Of a stretch of 64,000 bases of DNA, positions 10,001 through 18,774 are shown in pieces; positions within the stretch are counted from its first letter, which is position 1, and each line of letters starts with the position of its first letter. The stretch is from Nereocystis luetkeana (taxonomy: Eukaryota > Sar > Phaeophyceae > Laminariales > Laminariaceae): NCBI GenBank assembly GCA_031213475.1, contig JARUPZ010000003.1:5882740-5946739 (forward strand), written 5' to 3'. Below the pieces are notes generated by a model. That model did no database searches. It was given only the letters and a program-made list of their open reading frames with translations, and was not told where the DNA came from. Made by a program: the position numbers and the translations under genes.

Positions 10001-12651
10001 TACCCTACCCTACCCTACCCCACCATATACCGTACCTTACCTTATACCCTACCCTATATTACCGTACCTCACCTTATACCCTACCCTAACTCACCATACC
10101 CTACCTTATACCCTACCCTATCCCCACCTGTCGCCGAGGGCACCCCTGGAAGTGCACGGTAATTTGCCACGGAAGCGCGGACCGCAAGAGCATCTCGTTT
10201 CCGCCAGCAACCGCGACTGCAGCCGCGGCTGAGCCTGTTGCTGCTGTTGCTGCTGCTGTTGCTGCTGCTGTTGCTGCTGCCCCTCCTGCTGCCGACGCGC
10301 GTGTCGCGTTCTTAGCATACCCCTCTGTTGTCGTGTGAAACATGTCACACGTTTCCCCCTCTTGGCCGGCGACGAGGTCGAATAAGACACCGGTCGGAAT
10401 GTGCCTGCGGTGCGGCGCAGCGCGGGTGTGGCATTGGAGGCGGACGCAGAGACGGCGGCGGAGGCGGGAGCGGAGGCGGGGGCGGAGGCGGGTGCAAAGG
10501 GGCGGCGGCGGTGGGAGGGTCGGGGGTGGCGGGGGGGGGGGGGCGTACTCATTTGTTGCGTGCCTTAGTCATTTGATCATTGACCACGCATCCCTTTCGA
10601 GACGGAGCATAGAGCACGGGAGGGGGGGGGGGCTGCGACTGACGTGTTGTTTTCCTTAGTAATTTGTCTATTCTTCGAGGGGGAGGGGGGGAAACGGGGG
10701 AGGGGGGGGGGGGGGGGGGGGGGGCGTACCTAGTCGTTGCTTGCCTTCGATATTACACCACCGACCGCGCATGCCTTTCGAGACGGAGAAATCGTTCATG
10801 CTCCTATTAATAACAAGAGATACCTCCAACAGTTGGGGCGCTCATTACGTTGCTTCCGTCTGTATCACATAGACACGTTTCTTTGCTAGTTTTATCCCCT
10901 TCCTGTCTCGGCCGTCTGTGGCCACCATTTCATCTATCTCCCAGGATTGGCGGTTGTTTTTCTGGCTACTGTCTAGCGTACCGAACTCCTCCGTGCCACA
11001 GTCGTCTACTTTCCTCGTCTCCCCCTCTCGAAATATCCCGTCCCCCCTCGCAGATTCACATTCTATTATTAATGCTATCTGACTTCCACTTTTTATTGCT
11101 TAGCCACACGGGCACATCTGTGCATCTACTTGTTCCTTCTCCCGGATACGGGTATACCTCTTTCTTCTTTCTGGCAGGTCAAGGTCGCCCCTACACGAAA
11201 TCGCAGGATCAGCGTTTTCGCGGAGTCCATTGGCGCGTGAATACGCAATCATTCCTATCTCTTCTCTCTACCCCCCCCCCCCCGTATATCTTACTTCGGG
11301 CGTTTCTCCGCTTTCACCTCATTTCTTAGCGCTAGCCTTTCCCTTCTTTCTACCTTTCTTGCACGTCCTAAACTTCTTTATGGGCAGCAGATAGCGTCTC
11401 TTCTTGGTGTCCTCCAACACCCTTCCAAGCCTTCTCGAGTACACTATCCCACCTTACTCCAGCTCTCCCTTTCGTTACTTGCTCCCATACAGCCCTATCA
11501 GCTTGCTGTGGCTGGCAACCTTTTTTTTTTATCGTGTTCTGCACATTACTATTGCCATTTGTTCTCCCCGAATCCGGAAAATACATAAATATTTTCATCA
11601 ATATTTCAAAGTACGAATATTTTTGTTTCGTCTCCCAGATTTCAGAAAATACGTAATCCCCCTTTAAAATTTACTACAGTACTACATTGCTTTGGCTTAT
11701 ATTTTTATCTTGATTTGTAGCGGTACGAGTACAGGGGATAGTCAGTATAGGCTCTCTTGGACTCCACGTTTATATATACCTTCCTTCGCCGAGAACGACC
11801 CGTCCGTCCTTTTTGTATACCTGGTTGGACGACCTCGACGCAACTCGTTGCTCATCTCTCCCTCGTGTACAGGTGTGCAGCCGTGAACTTCTTCACGTCT
11901 CTCGCATTTATCTTGAGTGGGTGCATTCCCAGGTCTGCTCCTAGTACTGTATTACCGTATAGCCGTACTTGGGGCATCTACGTATTTATTTACCAGCCGT
12001 CACCTGTACCGTTTCCAACGAACTTCGCGGCGTGAGGGGTGGGGGGGGGGTTATCGTTGGGTTGTTGTTGGACGTAACCAAAGCCACACCGAAGTGCGGT
12101 CCGTCGGTGGCATCTGTGGAGACACTAGGCAGTGGGGTGTGAAGTAGGGTGTAGAGACGGGGGTTTCGCCGTGTTACTCAAGTGTGCTCCGGGCCGGCTG
12201 CTGGCTGCCTTTTGTTGCTGTGCTGTGACGGAGCTGAATCAGACCCGACTCGAACCATCTTCCGGCCGCGTTGAACGCCTCTAACCCTACTGCATAGTTT
12301 TGTCTTTTACACAGCAGTTGACAGCAAGCATACTCAGAACAGAGCAGAGATAGCAGCGGCACATACGTATGATGCGTCTAGCGGACATGGTGCATACCAT
12401 CTTAGCCCCCCCCCCCCCCCCCCCCGAGCTGCGAGTATGGATTCGATTTGTTTTAGCGTACACAACATCTCAGCCGCTCCTGCGAGCTCCGAGAGTATGG
12501 GGAAAAAACAGTGTACGCACCATCTCAGCGGCTCCCCCGACCGAGCCTCCTCAAGCCAGAGGTTGCGCTGGGCGTCGGGGCCCACCTCGCCGAAGTGATG
12601 CGATAACGCCTCAGCAACGCAGGGTAGGAAACCCATTCTCGGCAGGAGAAG
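3724..12651 (-). CDS. ATG5: Autophagy protein 5 (ATG5), multi-exon gene, 5' end not located
   Basis: Six minus-strand exons together read as ATG5, the protein covalently joined to ATG12 to form the E3-like complex (with ATG16) that drives ATG8 lipidation at the phagophore. Exons in coding order: 12651-12521, 10216-10128, 9402-9255, 5738-5607, 4512-4314, 3910-3724 (TGA at 3726-3724). Recognisable family blocks, in order, are LLLPRMGFLP, PLRW, LPWQITVHF, HYTNTLKQAL, LRLVPVRL, FTLRDCLAWLCP, VQGIEVPL and HPDHFL. All introns used are GT-AG, and the last five exons join in matching phase (0, 1, 1, 2). The located coding length is about 295 residues; metazoan and plant ATG5 are about 275-340. The first exon (about 40 residues) and a short segment between exons 12521 and 10216 (the GVLFD-type block) were not found. 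Introns are packed with MITEs and microsatellites. Family assignment is secure; exact exon borders are inferred. Confidence 0.9.
3945..4260. repeat. C/T-rich low-complexity tract in the last ATG5 intron
   Basis: Almost pure pyrimidine on the plus strand (C runs broken by T), i.e. G/A-rich on the coding strand of ATG5; capable of G-quadruplex formation in the pre-mRNA. Confidence 0.75.
4314..4512 (-). CDS. ATG5: ATG5 exon (FTLRD block) with proline-rich tail
   Basis: Follows acag at 4516-4513. TPFTLRDCLAWLCPAV matches the conserved T-L-x-D helix of the second ubiquitin-like domain. It continues into a linker rich in Ala, Pro and Ser where the family has a variable loop. The chosen donor (GTGTAG after 4314) gives phase 2, which fits the last exon. 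The frame stays open well beyond it, so the donor is inferred. Confidence 0.7.
4618..4800 (+). repeat. Microsatellite cluster GTGAT, GTT, GTA
   Basis: GTGAT repeated about eight times (4618-4665), GTT repeated about fifteen times with a CTG interruption (4719-4762), then GTA repeats (4774-4797). Within an ATG5 intron. Confidence 0.9.
5607..5738 (-). CDS. ATG5: ATG5 exon (LRLVPVRL block)
   Basis: Acceptor aaaag; phase 1 in, phase 1 out at a GTGGGG donor. Encodes VFHEMDAFLGGDGGLRLVPVRLV and then ERPDG, matching the ATG5 block in which a R-I/V-P-V/F-R strand opens the second ubiquitin-like fold. Joining to the next exon gives ERPDG-TPFTLRD without a frame break. Confidence 0.82.
5873..5968. mobile_element. 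TA-inserting foldback MITE, copy 2
   Basis: CGGGGAACCATAGTAAATAG ... TTTAATATGCCCCCCCCG flanked by TA. Lies in the large ATG5 intron. Confidence 0.85.
6623..6978 (+). CDS. Candidate terminal exon, unknown protein
   Basis: After the acceptor-like ctgcttatgcag the frame stays open for about 118 codons to TAG at 6976-6978, with a serine run (SSSSSS), KKAIDELDGDTATLL and a basic, Ser/Ala-rich end. Codon use is GC-rich at third positions in the second half. I do not recognise the family; it resembles a cytoplasmic tail. It lies on the opposite strand within the large ATG5 intron (5739-9254) and is followed at once by a long CAG array. May be spurious. Confidence 0.3.
6981..7056 (+). repeat. CAG microsatellite, about 24 units
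   Basis: Uninterrupted CAG array between a stop codon at 6976 and CAGTCAGCCAG. Inside the ATG5 intron; on that gene's transcript it reads CTG. Confidence 0.93.
7658..7756. mobile_element. TA-inserting foldback MITE, copy 3
   Basis: CGGGGGGCCATAGTTAATAG ... GGTCCTATTGACTATGGT-CCCCCG. Belongs to the TTAATAGG / AACCATTTTTACTAAC subtype. In the ATG5 intron. Confidence 0.88.
8147..8305 (+). repeat. ~12-bp degenerate repeat GATCATCTACA
   Basis: About twelve variants of CAGATCATCTA in tandem (CATCTACA, CATATCATCTAC, CAGATCCTCTAC, CAGATCACCTAC). Confidence 0.85.
8503..8601. mobile_element. TA-inserting foldback MITE, copy 4
   Basis: CGGGGGACCGTAGTTAACAG ... GTTAACTATGGCCCCCCG within TATTA/TAATA. 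In the ATG5 intron; very similar to the copy at 48.8 kb. Confidence 0.88.
8850..8945. mobile_element. TA-inserting foldback MITE, copy 5
   Basis: Begins GGTA|CGGGGGGGCAC and ends GTCCCCCG|TACT. The flanks match only in TA, which defines the target duplication. In the ATG5 intron. Confidence 0.85.
9255..9402 (-). CDS. ATG5: ATG5 exon carrying the ATG12-acceptor lysine
   Basis: Acceptor aag at 9405-9403; phase 0 at the start, phase 1 at the GTGAGT donor. The peptide includes DIRRHYTNTLKQALYL and later RLWRALKA, matching the helical region of ATG5 that follows the ITVHF strand. By alignment from family knowledge, the lysine in NTLKQAL (codon 9348-9346) corresponds to the lysine that forms the isopeptide bond with ATG12. 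Confidence 0.85.
9655..10130 (+). repeat. Degenerate TACCC(T) satellite
   Basis: Nearly 480 bp built from CTACC, TTACC and GTACC words (CCCTACCCTACCTTATACC recurs several times). Ends exactly at the donor of an ATG5 exon (10127). Confidence 0.88.
10128..10216 (-). CDS. ATG5: ATG5 exon (LPWQITVHF block)
   Basis: Encodes LPWQITVHFQGCPRRQ, the LPW-x-ITVHF strand conserved in ATG5, then donor GTGGGG in phase 0. The left border is uncertain: several cag acceptors in the adjoining CAG/CTG-rich stretch (10217-10330) keep the same frame, so the exon could be longer and carry an alanine-rich insert. Confidence 0.78.
10544..10790 (+). repeat. Poly-G-flanked ~75-bp repeat, two to three copies
   Basis: CGTACTCATTTGTTGCGTGC, GATCATTGACCACGCATCCC and TTTCGAGACGGAGCATAG (10544-10618), a worn partial copy (10642-10680), and CGTACCTAGTCGTTGCTTGC ... 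GCCTTTCGAGACGGAG (10725-10789), each next to a long G run. Confidence 0.7.
12521..12651 (-). CDS. ATG5: ATG5 exon (N-terminal ubiquitin-like region)
   Basis: Starts after acag in phase 0 with LLLPRMGFLP and runs through the VAEALSHHFGEV helix and NLWLEE to PLRW, the classic PRxxYL...hF...WxxxxGxPLKW block of ATG5. Donor is GTGCGT, leaving phase 2. The next located exon needs phase 1 on its left, so a small exon between them is predicted. Confidence 0.8.
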
Positions 12652-13066
12652 CTGTTCGTTCAAAATTGTTGCGTGGTACAGAAATCGGAGTCAGAAGGTC
12701 GGGCGGAGGGGGGGGGGGGGGGGGGGGGGTTCGTGGAAGGGAGACGAGACGAGGGGAGAGGATGGAGGGGAGACGAGGGGGGGGGGGGGGGGGGGGAGAG
12801 GAAGGGGGTGGGATGTATTAGGAGGGGATCGCGGGGGAGGGGATGGAGGGGAGGGGGACGAGAGATGCCCGGGAATATCAGTAGGGACGGACATCACGGG
12901 GGAAGTGCAGGGATAGAGTGGCACCAACAGCGGTACAGGGGTACAATACCATAAATAGGCGGTACGTACGTGGTCGCAACGTGCAGTAGTGGCAATGTAC
13001 CAGGTAGTAGCATTGGCGGAATGGGATATGGAAGGAACGGTGGTTGTAGAACGAGTATTACTAGTA

Positions 13067-13166
13067 CGGGGGACCGTAACAAATAAGACCAAAACATTGT
13101 TCGAAAACATAGCGAAACGTATGGGCTTTTGTGTGTACCGTAGGTCCTATTTACTGTGCCCCCCCG
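13067..13166. mobile_element. TA-inserting foldback MITE, copy 6
   Basis: AGTA|CGGGGGACCGTAACAAA ... TTTACTGTGCCCCCCCG|TATA. Inverted orientation relative to copy 1 (interior reads GTACCGTAGGTCCTA near the right end). Confidence 0.85.
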
Positions 13167-13884
13167 TATATACATGCCACGAAGTACAGTAGCAGCAAGA
13201 GTACTTTGAATGCACCTAAACTGACGACAGCAGTCCTTGCAGCATTCGCAGTATACCGGTAAAGTATAAATACTACTGTATCAAGTTGCGTGTATGAAAA
13301 ATGCTCGACTCCTGACTTTTCCATTTTCGGTTTTCAGACAGCAATGGGATTGGTGTCGTGTTTACAAAGAAGTAGTGCCTGGTATCAATATCGCGCACGG
13401 GCTGTTTCCCCGTGGTACGGCTGGTGCGCTCGTGACGCCATCGACTGCACACGGCACGGCCGCGAGAATGAGCACGGCTGCTACTCTACTGCTCAGCCCT
13501 GTCCTGCTGTGCGTCGCTCATCTTGACTCACCCTTCAGGCGGTCTCATCGCACAAAATTAAGCATCGAAGGTCGGGAGCGGACGAAGCAAGCTCGGTCTT
13601 TACGACGGTGCAGAAGCTAGTTCCCGTGCGTCTTACAGACGCCACAAACTGCCATTAGGCGTGTGCTGGAGTCTGCCCTCGGAGGTTTGGACTCTAGACT
13701 CACTATTACGCGGTGCGATGGTCCTCGGAGACACCCTTCGCCACGCCATCCAGACTGAGTTGCAACTCCGTTGTTAGCTGTCCGGAATGCTCCGAAGGCC
13801 GGATGCGCCATAGAGGTACACATCGACAACTATTGATAGTACTCGTACACGCATTACCGGAACGAAGCAGATATGCAGTACTCC

Positions 13885-14005
13885 ACATCCTACCATACCA
13901 TACCTATGGCAACCAATACCGTACCCTCCCGTGCCGTACCATACCATGCTCTACGCCCTACCATCCCATCCAAACCTACCCTATCCCATCCCATCCCATC
14001 CCACA
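13885..14005 (+). repeat. Second, shorter TACC/ATCCC satellite
   Basis: CATACC, CGTACC and ATCCC words in tandem. Same flavour as the 9.7-10.1 kb tract. Confidence 0.7.
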
Positions 14006-14043
14006 GCCATTGCAGGTGCTGCTTTTTACCTGGTACAGTATTA

Positions 14044-14142
14044 CGGGGGACTATAGTTAATAGGATCAAATATTATTAGTAAAAATGGTTAAATATATAG
14101 GTTTTTATGTATACCATAGGTCCTATTAACTGTGGTCCCCCG
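14044..14142. mobile_element. TA-inserting foldback MITE, copy 7
   Basis: CGGGGGACTATAGTTAATAG ... ATTAACTGTGGTCCCCCG. Interior reversed relative to copies 3 and 4. Confidence 0.87.
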
Positions 14143-14181
14143 CAATAGTGTCCTATGCTTCTTGACCTCTGTGAAAATCCG

Positions 14182-14212
<31 letters not shown>

Positions 14213-14564
14213 CTGATGCTGCTCCTGCTACTCCTGCCGCTGTGGTTCGTGATGAGGTCTCGAACACGGCTATGATCTGGGGGTCGTATGATCCGGTACT
14301 ACTACTTGATTCTATTATACTACACTACCAACGAGTTGTCGTGTTCGAGCCTTGCTCTTATATCGGTACCCCGAGTCTTTTTTCGACCATACACTATTAA
14401 CATTCTCGCGGCGTGGACGCACGCCATTGGGTTGCGCTTGGTACCCCCCCCCCCCCCCCCCCCCCCCCCGCCGCCGCCGCCGCCGCTGCTGCATCAACAA
14501 ACAAACTATCACTTGTACCCACTGGGTTTATTTAAAGTTAGCGGTCCCTCTATATATACGTGGT

Positions 14565-14650
14565 GCCGGTATGATGTGCGCCGGACAACAAACAGTATCG
14601 GCACCATAGCGGCAACCGGCACCAACTGCTCCGCACACTACCTACCGCAT
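14565..14650 (-). repeat. Dispersed repeat shared with 56.6 kb, copy 1
   Basis: The reverse complement reads GCGGAGCAGTTGGTGCCGGT-TGCCGCTATGGTGCCGATAC, matching the plus strand at 56612-56696 with small indels. Confidence 0.65.
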
Positions 14651-14779
14651 GGCTATCTATGTCAAGAGGATTTCACCGAGACTACAGCGGGCAGTCGGCA
14701 CTGCCTACGCAACCAGCACTATAGAGAGGCCGCTACCATGTACCACGCACCACGTACCATGTACCAGGTACCCGGTATG

Positions 14780-15060
14780 CACGCACAAGGCGCCTCGCTC
14801 CGCGGGCGGCCTACGCCGCCCGCTACGCTCGCTCAGGAAGGAAAAGTACACCAAATTATGCGAAGCGGGCAGAGGCCCATGACTGAATCTATATATTTTA
14901 TGATTTTATAAAATTATGAAATATTGTAGTTGCAAACTGGCGACTTGATGATTGATGTCAAGAGTCCAGAGTCCCGCCGCCATGCTTCAGGAGGAAACAG
15001 ATCGGGCGCCACATACGCTTCGCGTCGCGGGCGGTTCCGCCCGCCACGCTCGCTCACATG
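14780..15060. repeat. Two GC-rich palindromes with shared flanks
   Basis: GCGGGCGGCCTACGCCGCCCGC followed by TACGCTCGCTCA (14798-14833), and GCGGGCGGTTCCGCCCGC followed by CACGCTCGCTCA (15027-15056). Both form 8-9 bp perfect stems; CTCCG or TCGCG precedes them. Confidence 0.7.
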
Positions 15061-15594
15061 CCGTACGTACGTACATACCCCAGGTAGGGTACTTCTTTTT
15101 TTTTCTTATTCAGATTATCTGCTGTATGCACCAAAGAGAAAGCACAGCACGGCACAGCAGCACCGCAAAAACAATGAAAATGAAACCGAAATTTCGGGGA
15201 GAAAAAAAAAATCCCAATCCCCTCTCATGTAATATTTCTCTGCCTGATTGGAACACCTTGCACCCGTAAAAAAAGAAAAATAAATCGAACAGCAGAGCTT
15301 CTCTCTCAGCCTCGTACACCGTCCGCCCCACTCGAGACCACGTCGCCACCGATTCGCTCCGGGAAGAAAATCCTTCCTCCCTCTCTTGCCAAAGCGGTGA
15401 GCCCTGTCGCCCGCCTCGCCTGAAGCCCGGTGCTCACCGTGGCCCTCGTTCGCCAGCTCGCCAACGTTGGTGCTCAGACTGCGTAGCTCTCTCTGTGAAC
15501 TCCAGCTCGGTCGCAAAAATAAGCACCGCTTGGATATTACCTTGCACCCCCGAACCACCCTTATATACTCGTATATTCTCCATCCAATACCACA

Positions 15595-15800
15595 GATGGA
15601 GGCCAGACAGAGCCCATTCGTGCTTCCCTCGTGTCTCGAGGCACACGCGACGCCTAGCCACGTAACCGGCGACAACGCTCCTTGCAACCCTCCCCCCCCC
15701 CCTCTACCCGCCAGCACCCGCGGGCACCCGCGACGGCGCCGGGCTCGCCCGCGGTGCCGTGCTCCGACGTACGCGCACGGACACGAAACGAAAGAAGAAA
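15595..15800 (-). repeat. GC-rich ~200-bp repeat, copy 1
   Basis: Minus-strand copy containing CGAGCACGGCACCGCGGGCG-like, GGTGCTGGCGGGTAGAGGGG, TTGCAAGGAGCGTTG and CACGAGGGAAGCACGAATGG blocks. Confidence 0.8.
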
Positions 15801-16012
15801 AAAAGGAAGAAAATAACCGACCGAGAGTGCCAAGGAGAAAGGAGAAAACACGATCGAATATTTATTTTTTCATGATTGTAGTTGCAAAATTGGCCCCCCC
15901 TCCCTCTACGGTGCGGATGCATGCCTTCTTTATCCTATATCGTATTGCGAGAATAATTGAGCATTTTCTTGCCTCGTGTAGACAGACTCGACTCGACCAC
16001 GCTTCAACATAT

Positions 16013-16016
<4 letters not shown>

Positions 16017-16050
<34 letters not shown>
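16017..16050. repeat. TA microsatellite
   Basis: Uninterrupted ATAT array of about 34 bp. Shorter ones lie near 6460, 7845, 33787, 46681 and 55945. Confidence 0.95.
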
Positions 16051-16053
<3 letters not shown>

Positions 16054-16311
16054 TCTTGGGGTCTTCTTGCTGCTGCTGTTGGCAGATTTGGGCTAGGGTT
16101 AAGCCCTAACCAATCTTACCGGCACAGCGGCTGCGACGGACCACGCATAGTACCACGTACCCGCCAGGACTACGACTCGCACAACCACCAAATACTATAG
16201 TGTACCTATTTTTTTAAGACGATGAAATACGTGAGCTGTGAGTTTGACTGATTAAACAGTTGATAACTCAACTTTGCAAGCTGCGTATATACCCACAAGG
16301 CGCCGCGCTCC

Positions 16312-16859
16312 GAACACGAATCGTGCGGGGGATCTAGATATTGAGGAAAATGCCAGGAAAGGTTCTGCCTCAAAATACGGCGTCTGTGACACACGCCTCC
16401 CGGAAGATCAAGCAAACCTGCTTGACGTAGTACAGCATCAACACATTACAACACCAACAGGCGACACTGGTGTACGGGAGAGAAGGCCGGGCTCTGCGAC
16501 TGGTGTGGCGGTGATACTGGCGATTCACCGTCAATCGGGGTGGCCGATTAAGAAGACGCTGGCTCTAACAAGGGCGAGTCGTAATTTGTTTTCTTGTTTT
16601 CTTGAAACAAATTACGGCTCACCCTCGCCGGAGCCGCCGTCTTCTTCACGATTGACGGGGAGTCACCGGTATCACGGTCATTCCAGTCGCAGAGCCTGGC
16701 GTTCTCTCCCACACCCCAGTGTCGCCTGTTGATGTAGAAATATGTCAAGAAGGTTTCGCTTGATCTTCCGGGCGACGTGTGTCACAGACGCGGTATTTTG
16801 AGGTAGAACCTTTCCTGGTCTTTACGAGAATATCTAGATGCCCCGCACGCGGCTTGTGC
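16312..16859. mobile_element. 548-bp palindromic foldback element
   Basis: Left arm from ACACGAATCGTGCGGGG pairs with right arm ending CCCCGCACGCGGCTTGTG. Internal matches include CAGGAAAGGTTCT, CTGTGACACACG, CGGAAGATCAAGC, CAACAGGCGACACTGG and, around the centre near 16593, GTAATTTGTTTTC / GAAACAAATTAC. Arms differ by indels, so it is old. Confidence 0.8.
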
Positions 16860-17032
16860 TTATCTGGCATAGAAGTGTCTCGTAGACTGTGCGTTGCGAG
16901 GAAGACATCGTAGGCAAGTGACGCCCAGAGGAAGAAACATGTAAGTTACACCCGAAGAAATGCAAACAGCTAATTGTGTGAATTCACAACGACGACCACA
17001 ACCTGGCAGTCGGCATGGTACGAAAACACTAA

Positions 17033-17257
17033 TCAGTACCATGTGTATGCCGGAAAATGCAGGCCGCACCTCCAGGTCAAATCCCTCTCAGCGCAGTGAA
17101 GGTGGAGTGCGGGTGGCGACTCCACAAGGCAGTCCCCTGTTTTCTTCAGCGGGAGGTCTCCCGCCTCGACCGCGCCCGCGCAGCTGACCTTAATATCGTC
17201 AACTGGCTCTTTGCCCTTGGTAGCGGCCTCACACGGCTTCTGCGAACGGCGAATCAC
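17033..17257 (-). CDS. Short open frame of unknown origin
   Basis: Encodes KPCEAATKGKEPVDDIKV, GAVEAGDLPLKKTGDCLVE and LHCAERDLTWRC, with several cysteines and histidines. It lies between a 548 bp palindrome and two tandem GC-rich repeats, so a transposon origin is likely. Confidence 0.22.
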   Translation of the reverse strand: MIRRSQKPCEAATKGKEPVDDIKVSCAGAVEAGDLPLKKTGDCLVESPPALHLHCAERDLTWRCGLHFPAYTWY

Positions 17258-17312
17258 CTCCTTATTCGATTAGTTGCCGGACCTTTCCAGCGGTTCTTTG
17301 TTTTCTCCAGTT

Positions 17313-17563
17313 CTCTTGGCACTTTCAGTCCCTTTTTTTTTCGTTTTTTCTTCTTCCGTTTCGTGTGCATTACGTGCGTGCACTCCGAGCACGGCACCGC
17401 GGGCGAGCCCGGCGCCGTCGCGGGTGTCCGCGGGTGCTGGCGGGTAGAGGGGGGGGGGGTTGCAAGGAGCGTGGTCGCCGTTTTCGTGCCTAGGCGTCGC
17501 GTGTGCCTCGAGACACGAGGGAAGCGTGCATGGGCTCTGTCTGACCTGCATCTGCAGAATTCG
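17313..17563 (+). repeat. GC-rich repeat, copy 2
   Basis: GCACTTTCAGTCC, TTTCGTGTGC, GAGCACGGCACCGCGGGCGA, GGGTGCTGGCGGGTAGAGGG, TTGCAAGGAGCGTGGTCGCC, CGAGACACGAGGGAAGC. First of two tandem units. Confidence 0.85.
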
Positions 17564-17569
17564 ATCGAG

Positions 17570-17800
17570 TTCTTGGCACTTTCAGTCCTTTCTTCTTCTT
17601 TCGTTTCGTGTGCGTGCGTGTACTCGGAGCACGGCACCGCGGGCGGGCCCGGCGCCGTCGCGGGTGTCCGCGGGTGCTGGCGGGCAGAGGGGGGGTTGCA
17701 AGGAGCGTGGTCGCCGTTTTCGTGCCTAGGCGTCGCGTGTGCCTCGAGACAAGAGGGAAGCATATATGGGCTCTGTCCGGCCTCCATCTGTAGAATAAGG
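17570..17800 (+). repeat. GC-rich repeat, copy 3
   Basis: Second tandem unit, differing from copy 2 mainly by a shorter G run and a shorter TTC/TTT stretch at its start. Confidence 0.85.
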
Positions 17801-18504
17801 TTGACTCAAAAAAATTCTATCAGGGGGTGCGCCGGCGGCCTGGACGGGCGTCGGTCGTCGGCTCGCGTGATGCACAATGTGTTCAGCAGCAGCGTTGAGT
17901 TGTTGTGGTGCAGGGTTGAGTTCAGGCTTGGTGCCGAGACCTGAGAGTGTTCTACATTGACCACGGAGCGATTGCAGCTGCATTAATAGACGCAGGGACG
18001 CCACTCGTATGCGAATCCTCGGTCACAGGCAGTCAGCAGTCAGCAGTCAGCAGTACCAGCACCCGCGTGGTGGGGCGGGTACGCTCACCACGCTGGCTGC
18101 GGAAGGACACAACGTAATGTGGAAGACGATCACAGACGCAAAAAGGCAACCCGCAAAGGCCAAGGGCCGCATGCTGCAGAGAAATGAAACGCATGCCGTT
18201 GCGCAGAGGAGGGAAGTCGCGGGAAGCAAAGTGCAGCAGCGAGAAGACTAGAAGCACACCATTTAGGCGAAAGCAGGCGCTCGCCCGACACCGGTCAAAC
18301 AGCTCGCCAGCGTCGGGGCGCTTCGTCGCCACTTTTTGAACATCAGGCGCAGAGCTGCTGCTTATGCCAACTCCGACAACCGTCATGTTTCGCGTTCACG
18401 GACACCGCTTTTTCCCCGCCCTCATCGCATCTGCCCTTTCAGCGCCCCTGATTTACCCATCCCCGAGACTACTCATTATCGGTATCCTCCTTTGGACGGC
18501 CCGA

Positions 18505-18670
18505 ACGTCTCGAGGCACACGCGACGCCTAGACACGAAAACGGCGACCGCGCTCCTTGCACCCCCCCGCTCTACCCGCCAGCACCCGCTGACGCCCGGGA
18601 CAGCGCCGGGCTTGCCCGCGGTACCGTGCTCGGAGTAGACGCACGCACACGAAACAAAACGAAAGAATAA
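18505..18670 (-). repeat. GC-rich repeat, copy 4
   Basis: Inverted, partial copy: GTCTCGAGGCACACGCGACG, GCTCCTTGCACCCCCCCGCT, CTACCCGCCAGCACCCGC, ACCGTGCTCGGAGTAGACGC. Confidence 0.8.
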
Positions 18671-18774
18671 AAAATAAAAAATACAAGGTGCGTAATACAA
18701 GGTACCAGGTAGCAAGGTGCCACAGAAGCTCCCAGTAGCTGGGAATACAGTAAAGTATTTCGGAGAGAAAACAC

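Larger units (their letters stand above)
12652..15590. other. Expected location of ATG5 start; no first exon recognised
   Basis: Contains MITE copies 6 and 7, G-run arrays (12700-12860), the 14.6 kb dispersed repeat and CTG arrays (14180-14222). I searched the minus strand for the ATG5 N-terminal W-x-G-x-x-P motif and did not find it. An open plus-strand stretch after tttcggttttcag (13339-13618) is unassigned. Confidence 0.5.

Noticed and set aside
9655-10130. TACCCTACCC words as interstitial telomere sequence
   Set aside because: The unit is pentameric and degenerate, not TTAGGG or TTTAGGG.
15115-15717. 200-codon minus-strand frame
   Set aside because: Its first third is the GC-rich repeat copy 1, which gives open frames in other copies too; no independent coding evidence.
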